DNA from: an uncultured Porphyromonadaceae bacterium
GTDB taxonomy: Bacteria > Bacteroidota > Bacteroidia > Bacteroidales > Muribaculaceae
DNA length: 54,836 bases
Assembly (NCBI GenBank): GCA_947649495.1
Contig: CANSRU010000001.1
Location: 1-54,836 of the forward strand
Direction of reading: 5' to 3'
Below are positions 18,707 through 26,602 of this stretch, one piece after another. The notes under the pieces are model-generated. The model saw nothing but the letters and a program-made list of their open reading frames with translations, was not told where the DNA came from and ran no database searches. The first letter of the stretch is position 1. Each line of letters opens with the position of its first letter. A program made the position numbers and the translations under genes.

Positions 18707-19698
18707 TATTCGGTATCTGCTTCAGGTTTCTTGACATTGGCAGCTTTGAGGGCGGCCGAGAACTTGGGAGTGGCACGCGAGTCGAGCACTACGAGTTCCT
18801 CACCGAAGGCGATGTTGGTATCGGCCATCATGAGCAGCTTGAAGAAGTAGAGCTCAGAGGCGTTGGCATACTTGTCAATCTGGATCACGTTCTCGTCGTT
18901 CTGCAGGTTGACGGCAGCGAAGAAGTTGCCGTCAGCATCGGGAGAACAGAGAGTTGCGATGAGCACTCCTTCGGGCCACGCTGCTACAGTCTCAATTGTG
19001 ATGCCCTTATAGCGCTTGCGATTGATCTCAGTCTCGCTGGCGTTCTTGGCCTCGCGCTCGGTGAGTTCGTCATCGTATTTGTCGAAGTCCTCGACACTCA
19101 TTATGATGCGGAGGTTGGGATTTTCGCGCATTGCCTTGGGGATAGCCTTACGCACGGCCTTGAGCTTTTCGACCATCGTGGTTGCCTTGGATCCGTCGAC
19201 GAGGATATAGTCCGGATCTTTTGCGGCCTGGGTGAGGATGCCGTTCATGAGCTTGTCATCATCGGTGCCCTCGGCATACTCGCCGTTGACGTAGTGATGC
19301 CCGAGTTCGAACTGAACCTGCTTAGAAAGTGCGTCGAGAAGTGCGTTCTGACCTTCAGGAGGCAGTTCGCGGAACACGAGGTTGCCTGTCGGCTGCCACT
19401 TGCGCCAGACGTGCTCGAACTGGCGTGGGTTGAACACTGTGAAGGCCATGAAGTCGTGGGGCGTAAGAATCTTCTCAGACCAGTTGAAATCGCCCTTGGA
19501 ATCCTCTACTGTAGGATTCTCCTTGCGTTTCTGGAGCATCTTGCCGGTCTTGAGACGAGGAATACTCATGCTCTTCTCCACACCGGGAATAACCATGATA
19601 AGCCCCTTGCTCACGAGCTCGTTGCCCGTGGCAGCTTTGGCAAGGATACGTTCCAGTACCTCACCGTTGTAATTAGTATTGTCTACTTTGATTGCCAT
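18706..19698 (-). CDS. Major capsid protein
   Basis: 330 residues, located directly downstream of the prohead protease/scaffold gene. The pattern (an N-terminal NELVSKGLIMVIPGV region, a conserved PHDFMAFTVFNPRQFEHVW segment, and a C-terminal part with LLMMADTNIAFGEELVVL) matches HK97-fold capsid proteins of Mu-like phages. No extra decoration gene is visible between it and the protease. Confidence 0.85.
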   Translation of the reverse strand: MAIKVDNTNYNGEVLERILAKAATGNELVSKGLIMVIPGVEKSMSIPRLKTGKMLQKRKENPTVEDSKGDFNWSEKILTPHDFMAFTVFNPRQFEHVWRKWQPTGNLVFRELPPEGQNALLDALSKQVQFELGHHYVNGEYAEGTDDDKLMNGILTQAAKDPDYILVDGSKATTMVEKLKAVRKAIPKAMRENPNLRIIMSVEDFDKYDDELTEREAKNASETEINRKRYKGITIETVAAWPEGVLIATLCSPDADGNFFAAVNLQNDENVIQIDKYANASELYFFKLLMMADTNIAFGEELVVLDSRATPKFSAALKAANVKKPEADTE

Positions 19699-19722
19699 TG
19701 CTGATAATGGATTTAAGTGTTA

Positions 19723-20598
19723 TTATTTATTGCAGTTAGCGCGGATCTCGTCCATACACTCCTCCCACGGGCTCTTGGCCGGAGCCGAAGTAGGTGCGGG
19801 GTCGGTGGAAAGTGTGCCGCTAAGTTTGACCGCCGGGGTCATGGCGGCGAGGGTGGTGTTGAGATCTTCGATGCCGACCTTTTTGCCGAGGCCGATAAAA
19901 TGGTCTTTTTGGTCGGCATTGATTTTCTTGGCGGCCACCGCGGCATCGACAGCAGCGGTGATCTGAGCGAGTTTGAGGTCGTCGTTTTCCTTGCGCATCT
20001 TCTCTACCTCATCTTTCGATGACTTGAGTTCCGCGAGTTTGGCGTTCACTGTGGCCTCGTCAGCCGTTTCCGGCAAGCCCAGTGTAAGGGCGATTTGCTT
20101 GAGTTCCATTTGCGGTTGATTGTTATTTGAGTTATTGTTTAGCAGGGGAAGGGGGCAGTCACTCCCATCTCCAAGCGTTATTTGTGTTCCATCTTTACGC
20201 AGCACAATGGCGTCATCGTTGGCTCCAATGTCAACCACCGACACTTCATATATCCGGCTTTTTGTAACCGTCGGTCGTGTCTGCCCTTCGACAAGATGTT
20301 CGGCCTCCTTACTGGTCTCCAGTACATCAAAACCTATGCTTACCATACGCAGTGAGCCGAATTCCCATTGCTTCTTGCACTGTCTCGACAGTTCCGTTGC
20401 CTCGTCAAAGCACGGCTCTCCGGTTATCTCACCGTCCTCGACGCGGATATCCTTCATATAGCCGATTACCTTGCCGCGCTCATGCATATAAAGCAGAAGC
20501 GGATTTCGCTCATATTGTGATACGTCCACCCCGGAAGTCAGCACACGGTATCCGTAGCTGTTGAGGGTATCATTTGTCAGTCTAACTCGTTTGCCCAT
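19723..20598 (-). CDS. Prohead protease with C-terminal scaffold (Mu gpI/gpZ-like)
   Basis: 291 residues. The N-terminal ~140 residues are a prohead-protease domain, with probable catalytic His39 (MHERG) and Ser87 (RMVSIGF). An Asn/Gln-rich linker (about 154-163) leads to an acidic coiled-coil scaffold (164-291). A nested in-frame ATG at 20109 (residue 164) is preceded by an AT-rich leader typical of Bacteroidales initiation, so the scaffold may also be made alone, as gpZ is made from within gene I in Mu. This is the first gene of the leftward late operon; a consensus-like promoter lies at 20624-20656. Confidence 0.82.
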   Translation of the reverse strand: MGKRVRLTNDTLNSYGYRVLTSGVDVSQYERNPLLLYMHERGKVIGYMKDIRVEDGEITGEPCFDEATELSRQCKKQWEFGSLRMVSIGFDVLETSKEAEHLVEGQTRPTVTKSRIYEVSVVDIGANDDAIVLRKDGTQITLGDGSDCPLPLLNNNSNNNQPQMELKQIALTLGLPETADEATVNAKLAELKSSKDEVEKMRKENDDLKLAQITAAVDAAVAAKKINADQKDHFIGLGKKVGIEDLNTTLAAMTPAVKLSGTLSTDPAPTSAPAKSPWEECMDEIRANCNK

Positions 20599-20623
20599 GT
20601 CTGTGCGATAATGATTTTCGGTG

Positions 20624-20656
20624 CAAGTTTACGCTGATAATCACCTATGCTCCAAA
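20624..20656 (-). promoter_or_regulatory. Leftward late promoter candidate
   Basis: On the minus strand: TTTG (20656-20653), a 21-bp spacer, then TAAACTTG (20631-20624), one mismatch from the Bacteroidales -7 box TAnnTTTG. It lies 26 bp upstream of the protease start codon and abuts the palindromes at 20658-20701. Confidence 0.6.
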
Positions 20657-20657
20657 A

Positions 20658-20701
20658 AAGTGTGCAATGGTTGCACACTTGTATGCAATGGTTGCACACT
20701 T
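20658..20701. promoter_or_regulatory. Tandem palindromic operator candidate
   Basis: A perfect inverted repeat of 10-bp arms around TGG (20658-20680) is followed by a second copy of its core (TGCAATGGTTGCACACTT at 20663-20680 and 20684-20701). The copies are exactly 21 bp apart, two helical turns. They lie between two divergent promoters and touch both -33 boxes, so a dimeric regulator binding here could control both late operons. Confidence 0.65.
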
Positions 20702-20703
20702 TT

Positions 20704-20734
20704 TTTGAACCCACCGCTTTTACCGCCACCTTTG
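20704..20734 (+). promoter_or_regulatory. Rightward late promoter candidate
   Basis: TTTG (20704-20707), a 19-bp spacer, then CACCTTTG (20727-20734), one mismatch from TAnnTTTG. It lies 33 bp upstream of the small terminase ATG. Its -33 box directly follows the second palindrome. Confidence 0.6.
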
Positions 20735-20767
20735 CACCATATTAACCGCATTATCGCATACTCAGAT

Positions 20768-21241
20768 ATGGCAACTAAGGATAACGAAAAGAAAAAATCA
20801 TTGGCAAGATCGCTGTTCATGTCCGGCATGGAGATGACCGAGATAGCCGCCAAAGTGGATGTGTCACGTGTCACCATCTCCAAATGGTGCAATGCTGACG
20901 GTTGGAAAGAGGCGCGTGCCGCAAAGAATATTACACGTCCGGAACTTGTGAATAAGATTCTGCTCTCAATCGACACGCTCATCGAACAGGCCAACGCCAC
21001 AAATGATCCAACCCAGATGGCCGGTCTGGCAGATAAGCTCGCCAAGTTCTCAGCGGTCATCGAGAAGCTCGACAAGAAGGCTAACATAATCGATGCCATC
21101 GATGTGTTCAAGGCCTTCTCAGGGTGGCTCGAATTCAGGGCGCAAACCGACCCGTCAATTACTTTGGAACTTATCCAAAAAGTCAACCAACTTCAGGATA
21201 TGTTCATCATTGAGTCAATCGGCAAAGGCGGGGTGATCTGA
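20768..21241 (+). CDS. Small terminase subunit (Mu gp27-like, HTH)
   Basis: 157 residues. The N-terminal HTH (MTEIAAKVDVSRVTISKWC, about residues 21-40) is the DNA-recognition module seen in DUF1804/gp27-type small terminases, followed by a helical oligomerisation part. It lies directly upstream of the large terminase. I chose the ATG at 20768: the frame is open to 20621, but that would place the start inside the operator-promoter region upstream of the probable transcription start. Confidence 0.83.
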   Translation: MATKDNEKKKSLARSLFMSGMEMTEIAAKVDVSRVTISKWCNADGWKEARAAKNITRPELVNKILLSIDTLIEQANATNDPTQMAGLADKLAKFSAVIEKLDKKANIIDAIDVFKAFSGWLEFRAQTDPSITLELIQKVNQLQDMFIIESIGKGGVI

Positions 21242-21242
21242 T

Positions 21243-22805
21243 ATGGCTACCGTTGCTGACATCAAAAAGGCGATTGCGGATTGGAATGACCATTGCAAGC
21301 GTGTTCGCTCCCTCACTCCCATCACTATGTCGGTGGCCAAGGAGTCACCATCAGAACGGGACCGGCGCATACGCCGTCTGCAATCCAACTACGCCGCCTT
21401 CTGCGAATATTACTTCCCCCATTACCTGACGCTCCGCGATAAGGTAACAGGCGAGGCTCTGCGCGTTATCCACAATGCCCCGTTCCACAATGCCGCTGCA
21501 ATGAAAGTCAAGAACACTCCTAACCTAAAGGCAGTGTTCAAATGGCCGCGCGGTCACGCTAAATCAACGCATTTTGATATTTTTCTGCCGCTTTGGCTAA
21601 TGTTTCAGCCCAAACGGCTCATTAATTTCATGGTCGTTGTAGGCAAGAGCGAGGACAGTGCCAACCGTCTGCTTGCCGACATACAGGCAGAGCTTGAATA
21701 CAACCAACGTATCATATCTGATTTCGGTGAGCAGAAAAGTGCCGGCACATGGACCGAAGGAGAATTCAAGACACAAAGCGGCAACAAGTTTCTTGCTGTG
21801 GGTCGAGGTCAGTCTCCGCGCGGTCTGCGTGATCGTGAGTCACGCCCCGACTATATTGTCATCGATGACCTTGATGACGATGAACTGTGTCGCAACGAGA
21901 AGCGCGTGAAAGACCTGACCGATTGGGTCAAGGAGGCTCTTTTCGGTGCGCTTGATGTGGGTCGCGGTCGCTTCATAATGGTTGGCAACCTTATCTCCAA
22001 ATGCTCGGTGCTTGCCAACCTATGCAATACAAAGGGGGTGCATGTCTCCGAGATCAAGGCCATCGACCGCAACGGCAACCCGGTATGGGCTGAGAAGTGG
22101 ACTAAGGAGGAAGCGCAGGAGTATGCCGATTTTGTCGGCTTCCGGGCCTGGAACAAGGAGATGATGCATAACCCCATCAACGACGGTTCCATATTCCGGC
22201 ACGACTGGATCCGCTTCAAACGTCTGCCCAAACTTGAAAAATACGAGATGCTCGTGTGTTACACCGACCCCTCATTCAAATCAACCTCCGCCAATGACTA
22301 CAAGGCATCGCGCTTGTGGGGTAAGATTGGCACGGAGCTGCATCTGATAGACTGCTATGTCCGGCAGGATACCGTGTCCGGCATGGTGCGGTGGCTCTAT
22401 GATTTATATGAGCGCACACGCGACCGGGTGGCCATCTCTTTCTTTATGGAGGCGAACTTCATGCAGGACATCATTCTTGATGAGTTCGCTGCGGAAGGCA
22501 ATCTGCGTGGCTATCAGTTGCCGCTCCTGCCCGACAAGCGCAAGAAGCCGGAGAAGATCCAGCGCATCGAGGCGGTGTCCCCGTTGTGGGAGCGCGGCTT
22601 CGTATTCTACAATGAGGCGTTGAAGGATTCGCCGGACATGCAGGTGGGCATTGAACAGACCCTCGCCCTCGAGCGCGGTTCCCGGGTGCATGACGACGCT
22701 CCCGATGCAGACGAGGGTGCGATATGGTATCTTCAGCGCAATACCAGGCAATCTACTTTCAAACCGGTGCTGGTCCCGCGACCGCGCCCTAAAAATATGT
22801 GGTGA
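21243..22805 (+). CDS. Large terminase subunit (Mu gp28-like)
   Basis: 520 residues. It packages phage DNA with an N-terminal ATPase and C-terminal nuclease. Walker A is WPRGHAKST (about residues 101-109), Walker B YIVIDDLDDD (about 213), and a nuclease aspartate occurs in YTDPSFK (about 340), with further acidic residues in HDDAPDADEG near the end. The one-base gap from the small subunit and TGATG overlap with the next gene indicate tight coupling. Confidence 0.93.
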   Translation: MATVADIKKAIADWNDHCKRVRSLTPITMSVAKESPSERDRRIRRLQSNYAAFCEYYFPHYLTLRDKVTGEALRVIHNAPFHNAAAMKVKNTPNLKAVFKWPRGHAKSTHFDIFLPLWLMFQPKRLINFMVVVGKSEDSANRLLADIQAELEYNQRIISDFGEQKSAGTWTEGEFKTQSGNKFLAVGRGQSPRGLRDRESRPDYIVIDDLDDDELCRNEKRVKDLTDWVKEALFGALDVGRGRFIMVGNLISKCSVLANLCNTKGVHVSEIKAIDRNGNPVWAEKWTKEEAQEYADFVGFRAWNKEMMHNPINDGSIFRHDWIRFKRLPKLEKYEMLVCYTDPSFKSTSANDYKASRLWGKIGTELHLIDCYVRQDTVSGMVRWLYDLYERTRDRVAISFFMEANFMQDIILDEFAAEGNLRGYQLPLLPDKRKKPEKIQRIEAVSPLWERGFVFYNEALKDSPDMQVGIEQTLALERGSRVHDDAPDADEGAIWYLQRNTRQSTFKPVLVPRPRPKNMW

Positions 22806-23224
22806 TGTTTATCGACAAGGAAGATTATAAGGTGGTCATCGGTGATGCCGCCTTCAAGGTCATATCACAGGCTGACCCGGACACCGTAGCCAATGCCGAA
22901 TTAGAGGCTGTGGAGGAGATGTCGGGCTATCTGCGCCCGGTATATGATACCGAGGCCATTTTCTCGGCGGCCGGCAACGACCGCAACCGGCTCGTGGTGA
23001 TGTACACCGCCGACATCGCTCTGTACCATCTGTCCGCGGCACTGCCGCAAAAGATGGGTTCGGAAATACGCAAGGAGCGGTACGACCGGGCCATAAAATG
23101 GCTTGAGGGGGTGCAGTCAGGGCGCATCGTACCAGACCTGCCTTTGGTCGAGGATACCGACGGCAACGGCGCCGCCATCGGCATATCCTTTCACTCGGCG
23201 CCCAAACTCAATCATGACTGGTGA
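22805..23224 (+). CDS. Head-tail connector, gp36/DUF1320-like
   Basis: 139 residues, MFIDKEDYKVVIGD at the start and a conserved EEMSGYLRPVYD segment. This matches the Mu gp36 (DUF1320) family of adaptor proteins that join head to tail. In Mu the gene lies after the capsid; here it is between terminase and portal, a rearranged position. I chose the ATG at 22805, which overlaps the terminase stop (TGATG). Confidence 0.78.
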   Translation: MFIDKEDYKVVIGDAAFKVISQADPDTVANAELEAVEEMSGYLRPVYDTEAIFSAAGNDRNRLVVMYTADIALYHLSAALPQKMGSEIRKERYDRAIKWLEGVQSGRIVPDLPLVEDTDGNGAAIGISFHSAPKLNHDW

Positions 23225-23226
23225 CT

Positions 23227-24495
23227 ATGGGCAAAAGAAATAAACGCACCTTATCCAAGCAGAGAAAGGTGGAGGCAGAAAAGCGCTCCGCCCTGATAAT
23301 GGAACTGTACCGCACATCAGAGCGTCTCGCGCAGAGCGACATCGAAAAATGGCGCTCTGCTTGGCAGTCGGCTATCGATGTACGCAATCCGAACCGCCTC
23401 CGGCTGCTTGACATATACCGTGACGCGATGGTTGACTCTCACCTCTCCGGCTGTATTCAGCAGCGTGTGGGATTTGTAATGTCTCGCTCGTTCAAACTTG
23501 TCAACGAGAAGGGCGATGCCGATGACAATGCGCTGCACCTCCTTGATCAGGCTTGGTTCAAGGATCTGTGCCGCTACTGTCTTGAGGCGAACTGGTACGG
23601 GCACTCCCTCATCGAGCTTGGCGATGTGATAAAGGACGGTGACGGCTGCCCCACTTTCAGTGGTGTCCGGCTCATTCCCCGTCGGCATGTCATTCCTGAA
23701 TACCACCGGGTGGTGACCCATGTAGGCTACACCTGGCAGAACGGTATCGATTACCGGGAGCGTCCGTGGGCCGACTGGCTTATCGAGATGGGGCAACCCG
23801 ACGATCTTGGCCTATTGTTGAAAGCTGCCATGCACACCATACCGAAAAAGCACGCTATGGTGTTCTGGGATAACTTCGCCGAGATATTCGGTATGCCCTG
23901 GCGTATCGCCAAGACATCTACACGCGACCCGAAGGAATACCAAAGCCTTCAGGACATGGTGTTCAACGGAGGCCGCGCCATGGGCGCTGTTGTCGGTATG
24001 GAAACGGATATTCAATTCATAGAGTCCGGCAAGGGCGATGCTTTCAATGTATATGACAAGCGCATCGACCGCGCCAACTCGGAAATCTCCAAGCTGGTCA
24101 TCGGTCAGACAATGACCATCGAGGACGGCAGCTCCCTATCCCAGTCGCAGACTCACCTTCAGGTGTTTGAGAACCTCGTTGAGTCCGACCGCGACAAATT
24201 GCGCGATATGGCGAATAACAAGCTGCTCCCCCTCATGGTGCTTCATGGGTTCCCGGTCAAGGGGCTGCGCTTCGAGTGGGACGACGCTATCGATTACACA
24301 CCGGAGCAGCAGGTGGCATACGAGACTATGATTGCCGACCGCTACGAAGTGGATCCTTCATATTTTGCCGATAAATATGGTATGCCGGTCGGTGAGCGCA
24401 GGAATCCTGTGGCCCTGCCGGAACCCGACAAAGATGATGAGAAGAAGGGCAAGCCGGAGGAGGACGACAAACGGCAGCACTCTTTTTTCGATTAA
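23227..24495 (+). CDS. Portal protein (DUF935, Mu gp29-like)
   Basis: 422 residues. Forms the dodecameric portal through which DNA enters the head. The DUF935 pattern is clear: MPWRIAKTSTRDPKEYQSLQ, VIGQTMTIEDGSSLSQSQTH and a conserved VDPSYFADKYGMPV near the end. I chose the ATG at 23227; a GTG at 23221 overlapping the previous stop is possible. The gene ends with a T TTT TTC slippery heptamer (24483-24489) just before the stop, in the correct phase to enter the next reading frame. Confidence 0.9.
   Translation: MGKRNKRTLSKQRKVEAEKRSALIMELYRTSERLAQSDIEKWRSAWQSAIDVRNPNRLRLLDIYRDAMVDSHLSGCIQQRVGFVMSRSFKLVNEKGDADDNALHLLDQAWFKDLCRYCLEANWYGHSLIELGDVIKDGDGCPTFSGVRLIPRRHVIPEYHRVVTHVGYTWQNGIDYRERPWADWLIEMGQPDDLGLLLKAAMHTIPKKHAMVFWDNFAEIFGMPWRIAKTSTRDPKEYQSLQDMVFNGGRAMGAVVGMETDIQFIESGKGDAFNVYDKRIDRANSEISKLVIGQTMTIEDGSSLSQSQTHLQVFENLVESDRDKLRDMANNKLLPLMVLHGFPVKGLRFEWDDAIDYTPEQQVAYETMIADRYEVDPSYFADKYGMPVGERRNPVALPEPDKDDEKKGKPEEDDKRQHSFFD
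24483..24489 (+). promoter_or_regulatory. Possible -1 frameshift site T TTT TTC at portal end
   Basis: In the portal frame the bases read T-TTT-TTC followed by GAT TAA, a canonical slippery heptamer one sense codon before the stop. A -1 slip enters exactly the frame of the downstream MuF gene, which stays open through 24496-24587 but has no ATG, GTG or TTG there. Confidence 0.45.
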
Positions 24496-24587
24496 GCCCC
24501 TCTGACTACGAGGGGCTGCACCGCCGCTATGCCTCGCTCCTGGCAGACTGTCCGGAACTGGAGACGCTTGCCAAACCGGGTGATGAT

Positions 24588-25892
24588 ATGCGCCGCAGGC
24601 TGTCATCTCTGTTCGAAGGCATGATGCGCTCTCTTTTCAAGGAAGATGCCGCGGAGTTCCGCATTGAACTTGTGGCGGATCCGGCTGTGCAGGAGTTTGT
24701 CGGTACACATGCGTCGGCTCTTGACTCCGCCTTTGAAAAAGTCGAGATGTCCGATGCCATGCGCCGGAGGCTCACACGATCCAATTACATCTTCTCCGGC
24801 ATGAAGGCGTTCCATGAGCTCAACGAGGCTTTCCCCTCACTGCTTGATGAAAATGGCAATCGAAAGACGTTTGAACGGTTTTTGAACGATGTTCAAACGA
24901 TAGACAAAACCTATAATGCCAACTACCTTCGTGCCGAGTACAACTTTGTCGCGGGGTCTGCGGAAATGGCGGCACGGTGGGAGTCGTTCATGCAGGATGG
25001 TGACCGATACTATCTCCAGTACCGCACACAGCGCGATGACAAGGTGCGCCCGGAACACGCCGCTCTCGACCGCGTGACTCTGCCTCCGTCCGACTCATTT
25101 TGGGAGGAATTCTACCCGCCTAACGGTTGGAACTGTCGCTGTACGGTGGTGCAAGTCCGCAAATCAAAATGTCCAGCTACCAACCATGATGAAGCGATGC
25201 GACTGGGTGACGAGGCTCTGCAACGCGACTCCAAAGGTATCTTCCGCTTCAACGCCGGCAAGGAAGGCAAGTCGGTTCCGGACTACAACCCCTACACCAT
25301 ACGCCGCTGCCGGGACTGCGATGTTGCCAAAGGTAAAGCCAAACTCGCCCGGTTTGTGCCGGATAATGAGGTGTGCCGTGCGTGTCAACTTCTCCATCAG
25401 TGTGAACAACTGAGAGGCGAAGTCATCAGCCATGGCAAAGGTTCTATTGAAATAAGCCATCTTGTAGATCGCAACGACAGCGATTTCTCACGGCTTATGC
25501 AGGTAGCTGAATTTTTTGCCAAAGATGGAGCGTCAGTTGTACTGTCTCCAAAGATGACTCGTCCGGCAAAATTCGACTATGATTGTGTATATGGCTCATT
25601 AAAGGGGACTCCATTCTATGGCAAATGCCCCGACCTTAAGATTGGAGAATTCTGGTACGAGCATGAGGGCTTTACTTCCGACAATCCCAAACGCGCCTTT
25701 AACAACATGATGAACCACGGTCTTAAACAGTCTAACCGCATAATCATAGACCGACCGGGGCTCACTGAGCGATACATGAGAAACAGTGTCATTAACCGCC
25801 TAAAATTGGGCGCTAACATTGAAGAAGTTTGGATTCGTGAAACCGATGGAATTCTGACCCTTCTGTATAAAAAAACGGACGGCCAGCCATAA
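24588..25892 (+). CDS. MuF/gp30-type head morphogenesis protein with C-terminal nuclease-toxin-like domain
   Basis: 434 residues from the first ATG. The MuF domain occupies about residues 60-200, with the family's PPNGWNCRCTV motif (about 177-188). A Cys-rich linker follows (CRDCD, CRACQLLHQC). The last ~110 residues (about 320-430: LKIGEFWYEHEGF, FNNMMNHGLKQSNRIIID, a closing LTLLYKK) resemble the barnase/EndoU/ColicinE5-like (PBECR) nuclease domains often attached to MuF proteins and to CDI toxins. The true N-terminus is uncertain: the same frame is open and coding-like for 31 codons upstream but lacks a start, and could be reached by frameshifting from the portal. Confidence 0.83.
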   Translation: MRRRLSSLFEGMMRSLFKEDAAEFRIELVADPAVQEFVGTHASALDSAFEKVEMSDAMRRRLTRSNYIFSGMKAFHELNEAFPSLLDENGNRKTFERFLNDVQTIDKTYNANYLRAEYNFVAGSAEMAARWESFMQDGDRYYLQYRTQRDDKVRPEHAALDRVTLPPSDSFWEEFYPPNGWNCRCTVVQVRKSKCPATNHDEAMRLGDEALQRDSKGIFRFNAGKEGKSVPDYNPYTIRRCRDCDVAKGKAKLARFVPDNEVCRACQLLHQCEQLRGEVISHGKGSIEISHLVDRNDSDFSRLMQVAEFFAKDGASVVLSPKMTRPAKFDYDCVYGSLKGTPFYGKCPDLKIGEFWYEHEGFTSDNPKRAFNNMMNHGLKQSNRIIIDRPGLTERYMRNSVINRLKLGANIEEVWIRETDGILTLLYKKTDGQP

Positions 25893-25981
25893 GGCCAGCC
25901 CCCGTGGACAACGAGTCGGTAGTCATTAGCTACGGAATCGTTGGTGCAAATATAACACTTTATTTTCAAATACAGCTCTTT

Positions 25982-26215
25982 ATGAAGAAGTTTTTTACAT
26001 TTCTCAAAAAATCCAACCGCTACAAGCATCTTTTAGGCGGTTTCCTCGTGGGTATTTTTGCCTGTAATCCCCTCGGGGCACTCTATTCGGCAACGGTCGC
26101 CGGCTCCTGTCTTGAGCTGAAAGACAAACTCCACGGCTGCCCCTGGGACTGGATCGACTGGTTTCTGACCGCCGCCGGAGGGGGTGTGGCCGCCATCTTT
26201 TGGCTATTCGTGTAA
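25982..26215 (+). CDS. Small two-helix membrane protein
   Basis: 77 residues beginning MKKFFTFLKKSNRYKHLL, with two hydrophobic segments (about 18-40 and 59-76) separated by a DKLHGCPWDWIDW turn. Both positive ends suggest an N-in topology. It resembles short membrane proteins common in Bacteroidales phages. A second holin, or an accessory for head or DGR functions, is possible, but nothing decides. I chose the ATG at 25982, which has an AT-rich leader; the frame is open from 25904 but that would start near the MuF stop. It sits just before the DGR template. Confidence 0.7.
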   Translation: MKKFFTFLKKSNRYKHLLGGFLVGIFACNPLGALYSATVAGSCLELKDKLHGCPWDWIDWFLTAAGGGVAAIFWLFV

Positions 26216-26245
26216 CATTTTCCAAATGGTACGCCGTTTTATGAG

Positions 26246-26253
26246 TAAATTTG
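26246..26253 (+). promoter_or_regulatory. Candidate DGR promoter (-7 box)
   Basis: TAAATTTG is a perfect TAnnTTTG box, placing a transcription start about 20 nt before the template repeat. No TTTG is found 19-21 bp upstream (CAAATG at that position), so the -33 half is missing. Confidence 0.4.
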
Positions 26254-26279
26254 CAGTCCCAAAGGCTGTGTCCCCCAAT

Positions 26280-26400
26280 AGGCCGTGTGGTCTATCGCGG
26301 CAACAACAACGCGAATGCGAATGGCGGCGTGTCGTACGCGAATGCGAATAACGATGCTTCGAATACGAACGCGAATGTCGGGTCGCGCCTGGACAACCAA
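26280..26400 (+). repeat. DGR template repeat (TR)
   Basis: This 121-bp stretch is rich in AAC/AAT codons in the phase of the VR and matches the adhesin VR at 126-6 at every non-adenine position. It lies in a non-coding stretch between 26215 and the reverse transcriptase start (26603). It serves as the RNA template for mutagenic cDNA synthesis. Confidence 0.97.
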
Positions 26401-26602
26401 TCATCGGCGTACATCACCGGGGACGTGTCCCCATTGAGGTGCCGAGAGGGACAGGCCTCGGCAAAAGCATGGTTACCATGGAAAGCCGGAACATCAAGTG
26501 ACTGGGTAGGGTTTGGTAGGCGCAAGCTCGAACAACCCGGACCCGGAAGTAGGAAGGCTCAGAGAGCCGTAATTTTCAATTTATCCAAACTCTTTCACAA
26601 CT
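26401..26602 (+). ncRNA. DGR RNA spacer between TR and RT
   Basis: About 200 nt without a credible gene and with several possible stems: GGGGACGTGTCCCC (26419-26432), a 7-bp stem TGCCGAG/CTCGGCA (about 26441-26463), and GGCTC-AGA-GAGCC just before the RT leader. In studied DGRs the RNA downstream of the TR is structured and needed to prime cDNA synthesis. The role here is inferred from position. Confidence 0.55.

Noticed and set aside
18700-19704. 334-codon plus-strand frame opposite the capsid gene
   Set aside because: Antisense shadow of a well-supported capsid gene.
20658-20707. Rho-independent terminator (palindrome followed by T run)
   Set aside because: It lies between divergent gene starts and overlaps promoter -33 boxes; no transcript arrives that would need termination.
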